NCBI GenBank assembly: GCA_015056905.1
Contig: SVFI01000003.1
Coordinates: forward strand, 62,001-126,000
Reading direction: 5' to 3'
Source of the DNA: Lachnospiraceae bacterium
GTDB lineage: Bacteria; Bacillota; Clostridia; Lachnospirales; Lachnospiraceae
Length of the DNA: 64,000 nucleotides
A model generated the notes under the pieces. The model searched no databases and had not been told where the DNA came from. It was given only the letters and a program-made list of their open reading frames with translations. The position numbers and the translations under genes are program-made. This document shows, piece after piece, positions 9,733 through 16,977 of the stretch (positions are counted from its first letter, which is position 1; the number at the start of each line of letters is the position of its first letter).

Positions 9733-10800
9733 ATGAAAAAATCTAAGTTTATTGCAATGCTTGCTCTCGCTATCTTTTCCGCCTTTTTCGCAACAGGATG
9801 CGGTAGTGACAAAGGCGGTGAAAACGGTGAAGTTATCGTTTACAACTGGGGTGAATATATTGACCCGGACACCATTGATATGTTCGAGGAAGAGACAGGA
9901 ATCAAAGTCATCTACGATGAATATGAAACAAACGAAATCATGTATCCGAAGGTGGAATCCGGCACAAGCAATTATGATGTACTCTGCCCTTCCGATTATA
10001 TGATTGAAAAGCTGCTCGAAAATGATTTGCTTGCAGAAATCAACTTTGATAATATTCCGAATAAAGGCAACATCGGCGACCAGTACTATGAACAGGCCAA
10101 ATCCTTTGACCCCGAAAACAAGTACTCTGTTCCTTACTGCTTCGGTACCGTCGGACTTTTATACAACAAGGCGATGGTCGATGAACCGATTGATTCATGG
10201 GATGTTCTTTGGGATGAAAAGTATTCCGGAAATATTCTGATGCAGGATTCTGTAAGAGACGCTTTTATGGTATCTTTAAAACGTCTCGGTTACTCTATGA
10301 ACTCTCTTGACACTGCAGAGCTTGAACAGGCACGCGATGAGCTTATTCTCCAGAAACCTCTCACACAGGCATATGTGGTAGATCAGGTACGTGACAAAAT
10401 GATCGGTGAAGAAGCTGCCATCGGGGTTATCTATTCCGGAGAAGCGATTTATACACAGCGCGAAAACGAGAATCTGGAATACGTCGTGCCGAAGGAAGGC
10501 TCAAACGTATGGATTGACTGCTGGGTTATTCCGAAAGCTTCCAAAAACAAAGAGAATGCGGAAGCCTTCATTAACTTCATGTGCCGTGAAGATATTGCGC
10601 TGATGAACTTCGACTACATTACCTACTCTACTCCAAACGATGCCGCACGCGCCCTGATTGAGGACGAGGCAATCCGCAACAGCGAAATCGCATTCCCTGA
10701 TTTGTCGCAGTACGAGAATATGGAGACATTCAAATATCTCGGTTCCGAGGGCGATGAAATTTATAACGAATACTGGAAACAGGTAAAATCAGCAGACTAG
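9733..10800 (+). CDS. potD: Spermidine/putrescine-binding lipoprotein
   Basis: Extracellular substrate-binding subunit anchored as a lipoprotein. The 23-residue signal ends in the lipobox FATGC with Cys23. The mature protein begins with the PotD hallmark VYNWGEYIDPD and contains CPSDYMIEKL and an acidic pocket typical of polyamine binding. The ATG at 9733 is preferred to the one at 9718 because AGGAGA lies between them. It follows potC by 18 bp and precedes the pseudouridine synthase by 8 bp. Confidence 0.95.
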   Translation: MKKSKFIAMLALAIFSAFFATGCGSDKGGENGEVIVYNWGEYIDPDTIDMFEEETGIKVIYDEYETNEIMYPKVESGTSNYDVLCPSDYMIEKLLENDLLAEINFDNIPNKGNIGDQYYEQAKSFDPENKYSVPYCFGTVGLLYNKAMVDEPIDSWDVLWDEKYSGNILMQDSVRDAFMVSLKRLGYSMNSLDTAELEQARDELILQKPLTQAYVVDQVRDKMIGEEAAIGVIYSGEAIYTQRENENLEYVVPKEGSNVWIDCWVIPKASKNKENAEAFINFMCREDIALMNFDYITYSTPNDAARALIEDEAIRNSEIAFPDLSQYENMETFKYLGSEGDEIYNEYWKQVKSAD

Positions 10801-10808
10801 AGGTTAAA

Positions 10809-11699
10809 ATGAAACGAACACTCTGCTATGACATTACGGAAGAAACTTCCGGACAGACCATTTTACAGTTTTTAAAAAACAAAGGCTACTCATCTTCGAA
10901 TGTGGTAGCCTTAAAAAAAATCGAAAAAAGCGTTCTTGTAAACGGAACTTGGGAACATGTCACTTATAAGCTTTACCCCGGCGATGTTCTTACCATACAT
11001 TATTCTGAGGACACAGCCAGCAAAAACATTGTTGCCACTCCTCTTCCTCTTGACATCGTATACGAGGACGAGGATATTATCGTTGTAAACAAACCAAGTA
11101 ACATGCCCGTGCATCCGTCCATGAACAACTACACAAACACGCTTGCAAATGCGCTGATGCATTATTATGGTCAAAAAGGGGAACCCTTTACCTTCCGCTG
11201 TATCAACCGGCTCGACCGAGACACGACCGGACTTGTACTTCTCGCCAAACACGGAATCAGCGCAGGTATACTTTCTTTGCAGATGCAAAATCGCGAAATT
11301 CATCGGACCTATTTGGCACTCGCAGAAGGGGCGTTTGAACATACGTCCGGAACAATAGATGCCCCGATTGCACGGAAAGATGAATCCATCATTGAGCGTG
11401 AAGTTAATTTTGAGACCGGTGAATCTGCCATTACGCACTATAAAGTCATCAAAACGTCCTCCCAATATCCTTATACTCTTTTGTCTCTTCATCTTGAGAC
11501 CGGAAGGACTCACCAGATTCGTGTGCATATGCAGTATATCGCACATCCGCTGATTGGTGACACACTCTATCCTTCGGATTGTACACATATCACAAGGCAG
11601 GCTCTTCATTCCAGCCGTCTGTCCTTCCGTCATCCGATTACGGGAATTGAAATGTGCTTTGAAGCTGAGTTACCAAAAGATATGAGCAGGCTGTTATAG
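10809..11699 (+). CDS. RluA-family pseudouridine synthase
   Basis: Converts specific uridines in structured RNA to pseudouridine. The 296-residue protein has a weak S4-like N-terminus (about 15-65) and the catalytic motif RLDRDTTGLVLLAK, with the nucleophilic Asp at about 136. The C-terminal RTHQIRVHMQYIAHPLIGD is diagnostic of the RluA/RluD family. It lies 8 bp after potD and is likely co-transcribed with polyamine uptake. The exact RNA target cannot be read from sequence. Confidence 0.93.
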   Translation: MKRTLCYDITEETSGQTILQFLKNKGYSSSNVVALKKIEKSVLVNGTWEHVTYKLYPGDVLTIHYSEDTASKNIVATPLPLDIVYEDEDIIVVNKPSNMPVHPSMNNYTNTLANALMHYYGQKGEPFTFRCINRLDRDTTGLVLLAKHGISAGILSLQMQNREIHRTYLALAEGAFEHTSGTIDAPIARKDESIIEREVNFETGESAITHYKVIKTSSQYPYTLLSLHLETGRTHQIRVHMQYIAHPLIGDTLYPSDCTHITRQALHSSRLSFRHPITGIEMCFEAELPKDMSRLL

Positions 11700-11706
11700 C
11701 CTGCTC
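11684..11706 (+). terminator. Terminator of the pot operon
   Basis: GAGCAGGCT pairs with AGCCTGCTC around a 5-nt loop, overlapping the stop codon of the pseudouridine synthase. The downstream T tract is weak (TTCGTATTTTC). Confidence 0.6.
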
Positions 11707-11721
11707 TTCGTATTTTCTTCT

Positions 11722-11967
11722 CTATGATTCGTTTTTGCAATCATCTGCCGTTTCCGACATTTCCATCTCAGATGCTCTGCAACCGCAGTCATAATCACGG
11801 TCCCTGTCTCGGTCCCTTCTGTCGTCACAATCCGGTGCAAACGGTGAGCGTGGGTATCCTTTTCTTTCTCTTCTTGGTTGAATCATGTCGTTTCTGCATC
11901 CGCAGTCATCATCATTTCTGCCGTTATTACAACAATAGAGCAGTATTAAAATCCAAATCCAGTTCAT
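11722..11967 (-). CDS. Small Cys-rich, Asp/Arg-rich membrane-tethered protein
   Basis: Eighty-one residues, unassigned. An N-terminal hydrophobic segment (NWIWILILLYCC) is followed by a hydrophilic tail with eight cysteines overall, including CGC twice, and an alternating RDRDRDRD stretch. This suggests a membrane-associated peptide that binds metal or forms disulfides. The minus frame is chosen over the equally long plus frame because AAGGAGG sits before its ATG. That ribosome site is inside a perfect 11-bp inverted repeat, implying conditional expression. Function unknown. Confidence 0.7.
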   Translation of the reverse strand: MNWIWILILLYCCNNGRNDDDCGCRNDMIQPRRERKGYPRSPFAPDCDDRRDRDRDRDYDCGCRASEMEMSETADDCKNES

Positions 11968-11972
11968 AATAA

Positions 11973-12009
11973 AAACCTCCTTCTTTACTTTAAGATATGA
12001 AGGAGGTTT
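11973..12009 (-). promoter_or_regulatory. Terminator/attenuator hairpin enclosing the ribosome binding site
   Basis: AAACCTCCTTC and GAAGGAGGTTT form a perfect 11-bp stem around a 15-nt loop. Read on the minus strand it ends in TTTTT, so it can terminate the DUF5662 transcript. Its 3' arm is the AAGGAGG of the Cys-rich gene, so the hairpin also hides that ribosome site. Confidence 0.7.
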
Positions 12010-12022
12010 GTTTCATGTTCTT

Positions 12023-12568
12023 TTACAATATATATGTTTTCTTCAAAATACGCTTCCGAATGTAAGCAAACGTTTCTTCTTCGCCTCTTTTCGCAAGCAT
12101 ACGAAGTAATATTTCAAGTTGCTTTCTCGTGTTTGGATGTAATAAATCCTGACTTTTTCCACTCAAAAAATATGCCAGTGGGTCGCTGTCTTTATACTTT
12201 TCTTTGTTGTACACTTTACTCGCTGCCACTCGGTCCATAAACATCTCAATGACATAACGCACAGGCATCTGCGCCGGGCGCATTCCACCTTCAATTTCTT
12301 TCATACTGTAATCAATCCAGTATTCATAATGATGCTTATTTCTTCCCTTGTGGTGAAGCCATGCGGCCGAATATCCCTTCGCTTCACGCTCCGCGTTATT
12401 CGGACTTCTCGTACCCTGATAATACTTGGCTCCGACTAAAAATTCCGAAGGCATATATTTGGACAAATCATGTGTCAATCCCTGCCAGTACAATCCGACC
12501 TTAAAGCATCCCTGCATAACAAGGTATTTGTGATATGTGATCGTTTTAAAGTGTTGTATTGCTTTCAT
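12023..12568 (-). CDS. DUF5662 family protein
   Basis: A 181-residue protein of a family common in Clostridia, with unknown activity. A His-rich region (LTHDLSKYMPSEF, then WLHHKGRNKHHYEYW) resembles the metal-binding HD-type arrangement, so a hydrolase role is possible but unproven. The ATG at 12568 lies inside the end of the GH13 gene (23-bp overlap), with only a weak AAGAAGA ribosome site, indicating translational coupling. A hairpin follows the gene. Confidence 0.8.
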   Translation of the reverse strand: MKAIQHFKTITYHKYLVMQGCFKVGLYWQGLTHDLSKYMPSEFLVGAKYYQGTRSPNNAEREAKGYSAAWLHHKGRNKHHYEYWIDYSMKEIEGGMRPAQMPVRYVIEMFMDRVAASKVYNKEKYKDSDPLAYFLSGKSQDLLHPNTRKQLEILLRMLAKRGEEETFAYIRKRILKKTYIL

Positions 12569-14492
12569 TCTTTTTATTGTCTTCTTTCTCTTTCATTGTT
12601 TTGCGGCCGACAAGAACAAGAACACTACGCGGTGTTACCGTGACCTTTTTCTGTTCTTTCTCCTCATCAAAAAGCAACTCCCCTGCCTGCTTGTCCTCCC
12701 AAAAAAGCCTTGTACCGTAAGCCACTTCCCAATCATAACCTTTCGGAAGAATCGGAAGCGCAAACTCATGTCTTATCCAGTGCATATTATATGCGATATA
12801 GATAAAATCATCCGGAGTCTTATCTGCCTTCTGCTCATAAAGACCACAGTACATAATGCCGAGATGACGATTATAATTTTCAAACTGCGCATACCAAGCC
12901 TGCTCTCCATGATACGAAATATCCGGGTACCCTTTTGACTCATAATCAGACGCTCTCATCAGTTTTCTGCTGTGCAGAATCGGATGCTGTTTGCGGAACG
13001 CAATCAACTCTCTCGTAAATTCGAGAAGTTCCTCTCCCTGTTTGTCAAAGCTCCAGTTGAGCCAGTTTACCTTGTTATCCTGACAATATGCATTGTTATT
13101 ACCACCTGCCGAATGACCGAATTCATCCCCAGCCATAAGAAGAGGGGTAGCCTGGGACAACATTAAAAACGACAGCGCATTCTTCCGCTGGGACAAACGG
13201 AGTGACTGAATGTTTTTTTTGCGCGAAGGACCTTCCGCCCCACAATTCCAACTGTAATTATAATCACTTCCGTCACGGTTCTCTTCACCGTTATCCTCAT
13301 TATGCTTTCTGTCATACGACACGAGATCCATCAGCGTAAAACCACGGTAATCTGTAATATGATGAACCTGTGCCTCTCTTTCACTGTTGCTTTTGATATA
13401 AGCCCCCATGCGGCTTAGCATATCCTCATCGCCCTTTAAGAACTTGCGGCTGTCAAAACGGAAATCTTCACGATAGCATCCGAGATTTCTGAACTCCGGA
13501 CCTTTCGTTCCGTCTGCGTATATCTTGTCCGCCAACGTCGTCTCACAATATATCTTTGTTCGCTTCAAAATCGGGTCATTTCCTATCAGTTCCATCGGTA
13601 ATCCGACTCCGAGCAAATGAAAACCATCCATATGGTATTCCATCACCCAGAAACGCAACACTTCCTGAATAAAAGCAGGTGTCTGATCCTTTGAAAAATA
13701 AATCTGCATAATACACTCAATTCCCTGCTTATGAAGCATACGCACCATCTGCTTACAGGAATTCACCGGGTCTTTTCCGCCTCCGTAAGAATATTTCGGT
13801 GCAAAATAATAATTATCTTTATCTGAAAATCCCCAGTAATTGATGCGGTATTCCCATATATTTTTCTCCTCCATAAACGGAAGATTCTGAACCTTAAATG
13901 TCGTATAAGCCGGATTGTAAATTATCTCATTAAATTCATAAATCGGCATACATTCCACAGCTGTCACACCGAGCTGTTTTAAATAGCTGATTTTCTCTGT
14001 CAATCCTTCAAATGTTCCTCTGGATGCAACCTTGGAAGACGGATGCTTTGTAAACCCTCTCATATGCAGACTGTAAAAGACAGAATCCTCATACGAAATA
14101 CCGAGACATTTGTCATTCTCCCAATCAAACTCTGCTTTATTCACATCAAACTCTGCATAAACGGCCGATTTCTCTCCTAACGGTTTACCCCATTTTTCGC
14201 GTCCGACAATTTTGCGGGCATATGGGTCGCAAAATTCCACATCATCCACATAAAAACGATACGTAAATTTCGAGAGACGAATTCCTTCCAATCTTACACA
14301 ATACAAATCACCGATGCGATAGTCTTCACAAAAAGGAATCCGCATAGCCTCATGATTTGTGGTATGCAAAATGATACCACAGACCCGTTTCGGACTGTGC
14401 GGAAACTCAATTACAATATTAATTGCGCCATCGCGCAATGATAACCCCATCGGGTACGGATATCCAAGTTTTGTGCTATATTCAAGCTTCAT
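12546..14492 (-). CDS. GH13 isoamylase/debranching-like protein lacking catalytic residues
   Basis: About 648 residues aligning over their length with isoamylase/GlgX debranching enzymes: an N-terminal beta-sandwich (1-130), the barrel entry LHMRGFT, KISYLKQLGVTAVE, and late conserved blocks GDEFGHSAGGNNNAYCQD and VNWLNW. The usual nucleophile block DGFRFD reads DGFHLL, and the transition-state Asp block AHDGFT reads DYRGFT, so two of three catalytic carboxylates appear replaced. GGGAGA supports the ATG at 14492. It may be a glycan-binding pseudoenzyme; glycogen binding is inference. Confidence 0.85.
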   Translation of the reverse strand: MKLEYSTKLGYPYPMGLSLRDGAINIVIEFPHSPKRVCGIILHTTNHEAMRIPFCEDYRIGDLYCVRLEGIRLSKFTYRFYVDDVEFCDPYARKIVGREKWGKPLGEKSAVYAEFDVNKAEFDWENDKCLGISYEDSVFYSLHMRGFTKHPSSKVASRGTFEGLTEKISYLKQLGVTAVECMPIYEFNEIIYNPAYTTFKVQNLPFMEEKNIWEYRINYWGFSDKDNYYFAPKYSYGGGKDPVNSCKQMVRMLHKQGIECIMQIYFSKDQTPAFIQEVLRFWVMEYHMDGFHLLGVGLPMELIGNDPILKRTKIYCETTLADKIYADGTKGPEFRNLGCYREDFRFDSRKFLKGDEDMLSRMGAYIKSNSEREAQVHHITDYRGFTLMDLVSYDRKHNEDNGEENRDGSDYNYSWNCGAEGPSRKKNIQSLRLSQRKNALSFLMLSQATPLLMAGDEFGHSAGGNNNAYCQDNKVNWLNWSFDKQGEELLEFTRELIAFRKQHPILHSRKLMRASDYESKGYPDISYHGEQAWYAQFENYNRHLGIMYCGLYEQKADKTPDDFIYIAYNMHWIRHEFALPILPKGYDWEVAYGTRLFWEDKQAGELLFDEEKEQKKVTVTPRSVLVLVGRKTMKEKEDNKKNESNTTL

Positions 14493-14551
14493 GTAATTCT
14501 CCCTGTGTTGTTCCATCAAAAAAATCTAGCACCATTGTACCACAAAAAACC

Positions 14552-15319
14552 TTAAGGTACAATCTTTGGAAGAATATCTTTTACATACTCATGAATCACA
14601 ACATCCGCCGCTTTATCTGTAAAATGCTCATGTGCCGTAACTAAAATCAGCTTGTCTCCCTGATAGTGGTTGACTGCAAACTGAACCATGTCATCAAACA
14701 GATTCGTTCCAAGCACAAGAAGGACATCTGCCTCCGCACAGGCATTGGCAGCCTTGGTCAGCATGTTGTTACGCATACGTTCACCGTGCAGACGGATTCC
14801 CGGGCGAATCGCCGCTTTGCATGAATCACAGAGCGGAACGCCCTCGCTGTCACGAAGATACTCCATCGAAAAGGTCTTCCCGCACTTGCTGCACCAGTTG
14901 TTATGAATACTTCCATCCAGTTCATAAACATGGTCAATTCCCATCTGTACTGCAAGACCGTAAATATTGTATGTAATACACGCTTTTAGTTTTCCGATAT
15001 CCTGCAGTCTTCGCAATGCCTCATACGTGGCTGTCGGCGACAGTTTCAGGCTCAGAAGCTCTTTCTTATAAAAATCATAAAACTGCTTCATACGGACATT
15101 ATAAAAAACGGAAGACATAATTTCTTCCGGACATCTGTCATATTCTTCTTCGATACGATACGCAACGTCGTCTCTGTTAAAATTGAGTGCACCGCATTCC
15201 ATCACCACACCAACACCGGATAAGCAAACAACATTGTTTGATTGGGCTATGATCCTCTTCGTATATTCTATTTTGTCTTCCAGGCTCCATTTCTCTGCCG
15301 GACTGTTCTGTTTCATCAT
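14552..15319 (-). CDS. Sir2-like protein with a degenerate NAD/catalytic site
   Basis: About 255 residues with sirtuin fold markers: a Rossmann start SNNVVCLSGVGVV, a four-Cys zinc module (CSKC and CDSC), RPGIRLHGERM and VLGTNLFDD. The residues that normally bind NAD and catalyse deacylation are altered: GAGIS reads GVGVV, QNIDGLH reads YNIYGLA, and the catalytic His of ELHG is Asp in ELDG. Deacylase activity is therefore doubtful. AAAGGAG before the ATG at 15319 decides the start; the track's first Met is a TTG. It lies 59 bp upstream of the GH13 pseudoenzyme on the same strand. Confidence 0.85.
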   Translation of the reverse strand: MMKQNSPAEKWSLEDKIEYTKRIIAQSNNVVCLSGVGVVMECGALNFNRDDVAYRIEEEYDRCPEEIMSSVFYNVRMKQFYDFYKKELLSLKLSPTATYEALRRLQDIGKLKACITYNIYGLAVQMGIDHVYELDGSIHNNWCSKCGKTFSMEYLRDSEGVPLCDSCKAAIRPGIRLHGERMRNNMLTKAANACAEADVLLVLGTNLFDDMVQFAVNHYQGDKLILVTAHEHFTDKAADVVIHEYVKDILPKIVP

Positions 15320-15505
15320 AGCATCAACTCCTTTCAAATATTGTATATATTTTTGTAAAAAAAGTCAATATTTATCATAAATTTTGCACAAAATTGTGCT
15401 CAAAGCACAATAATTATCTGACAATTTTTCCATGTAATCCACTTGCACTTTTCATTTTATAAATTTCATGCTATGATAACGAAAAAAGAAAGGACCGATT
15501 CCTGT

Positions 15506-15829
15506 ATGAGCAAAAAAGAAATCATTCAAAATAATGAAAATGATGAAGAAATGACCGTGACGATGACTCTGGATAACGGCGAGGAAGTTACCTGTGCGGT
15601 AATTACAATCCTTACGGTAGAGGAAAAAGACTATATTGTCCTCCTTCCACTTGATGAAAACGGTGAAAACAATGATGGTGAGGTATGGATTTACGGGTAC
15701 AAAGAGGATGAAAGCGACCCGAATATCGAACCGGAGCTCTTCTTTATCAGCGACGAATCTGAATACGAAGCCGTTTCCGATGCATTTGACGAGTATCTGG
15801 ATAATGCGGAGTTTGATGAACTTCTCTAA
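15506..15829 (+). CDS. DUF1292 family protein
   Basis: A highly acidic 107-residue protein of the DUF1292 (YrzB-like) family. It carries the characteristic MTVTMTLDNGEEVTCAVI opening and EVWIYGYKEDE...PELFFISDESEYEAV-type strands. The role is unknown. AAAGGA upstream supports the ATG at 15506; the longer start in the track has no ribosome site. It is monocistronic, transcribed divergently from the sirtuin-like gene, and ends in a strong terminator. Confidence 0.88.
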   Translation: MSKKEIIQNNENDEEMTVTMTLDNGEEVTCAVITILTVEEKDYIVLLPLDENGENNDGEVWIYGYKEDESDPNIEPELFFISDESEYEAVSDAFDEYLDNAEFDELL

Positions 15830-15835
15830 TAAATC

Positions 15836-15877
15836 AAAAAGAAATTGCGGATTATATTATTCCGCAATTTCTTTTTT
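15836..15877. terminator. Bidirectional terminator
   Basis: AAAGAAATTGCGGA pairs with TCCGCAATTTCTTT around an AT loop, with T tracts on both strands. It separates two converging genes; the 3' end of the acyltransferase gene lies inside it. Confidence 0.85.
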
Positions 15878-16921
15878 TCTTCTGAAAATACATTTGCCAA
15901 AGATACGCAAAACCTCTCCTATCAGAAGGGATGCGATGATAACTCCTGCAATGCGAAGGAAGAGATACAGATAACATCCCCATGCAGTAGAAAGGAGTGT
16001 TGTTGTCATAAACACCTTTAGTATCACATATTCCAGCGGGTCATGGAACAGATACACGGCGAACAGGTTTCGCACCACTACTCTGTACCCCCCCGTTGCC
16101 TCAAGTCTTCGGAATATTACAGCACATGTTTCCGCTGTAAAGTATGCAAACATACATCCACAGACAACATTCATGATATCCTCAAAAATTCCGACTTTAA
16201 TATTTAGCACATACAAAAATCCGGTTGTAAAACAGAGTAATATTTTATATTTTGCAGACCATTCTGACAGCTGTTCTTTCCTCAACTTTTCAAAAAAGTA
16301 ACCAAGTGCAAACCAGCCGATATACCCCATTCCCTGTCTCATCGCAAGCACATCAAACGGCAACAACTCTGCCATCATTTGAATCCCCACACAGATAAGC
16401 AAAAGTGCCGCCTCACTCTGTATATGCAGACGTTCCAAAAGCTTTTTGACTGCTGCAAACACAAGCATAACCCAGAAAAGCGCTGTCAAAAACCATAAAT
16501 GACCACTATCAGATCCATTGTAAAAATTCCGATATGCAAGATGCAGGCCTTCTTTGGTATAAAATGATGCCAAGTATTTCACCGGAAGCATAAAGAAAAA
16601 TCCGACTGCAAAATACGGAAGAATCAGACGCTTAATTTTATCCAGACAAAAAGCATCATATGATTTCAGCGGTTTCAAGCGGAGTACTGCTCCCGAGAGA
16701 AAGAAAAAAAGCTGCATATGAAAACTATAGATATAGCTGACCATCAGTCCGAAAAACGAGATAAAATACGAATAAAACGCCGGATGTGTAAACTGCGGCA
16801 TGACATAATATACACTTCCGTTCGTCGCTTCCATACCGATGTATCTGCTGTGACCGATTACGACAAGCATAGTGGCAATCAGTCTCAGCCAGTCATAAAC
16901 GCTTACTCTCTCTTTTTTCAT
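15857..16921 (-). CDS. Acyltransferase family (Acyltransferase_3) membrane protein
   Basis: A 354-residue integral membrane acyltransferase of the OafA/WecH type, which transfer acetyl or similar groups to surface sugars. The family signature WLRLIATMLVVIGHS contains the conserved His, and HLWFLTALFW lies in a later helix; about ten hydrophobic helices are apparent. The ATG at 16921 has GAGG eight bases upstream; the first Met in the track is a GTG. The substrate is unknown and no polysaccharide genes adjoin it. Confidence 0.9.
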   Translation of the reverse strand: MKKERVSVYDWLRLIATMLVVIGHSRYIGMEATNGSVYYVMPQFTHPAFYSYFISFFGLMVSYIYSFHMQLFFFLSGAVLRLKPLKSYDAFCLDKIKRLILPYFAVGFFFMLPVKYLASFYTKEGLHLAYRNFYNGSDSGHLWFLTALFWVMLVFAAVKKLLERLHIQSEAALLLICVGIQMMAELLPFDVLAMRQGMGYIGWFALGYFFEKLRKEQLSEWSAKYKILLCFTTGFLYVLNIKVGIFEDIMNVVCGCMFAYFTAETCAVIFRRLEATGGYRVVVRNLFAVYLFHDPLEYVILKVFMTTTLLSTAWGCYLYLFLRIAGVIIASLLIGEVLRIFGKCIFRRKKEIAE

Positions 16922-16977
16922 CACTAAATCCTCACTTTAATTTATCTATTTCATGGTACATTCTGCACCGTTTTTTT

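Noticed and set aside
11724-11969. Plus-strand 81-aa ORF opposite the Cys-rich gene
   Set aside because: It has no ribosome site, while the minus frame has AAGGAGG and a sensible membrane segment.
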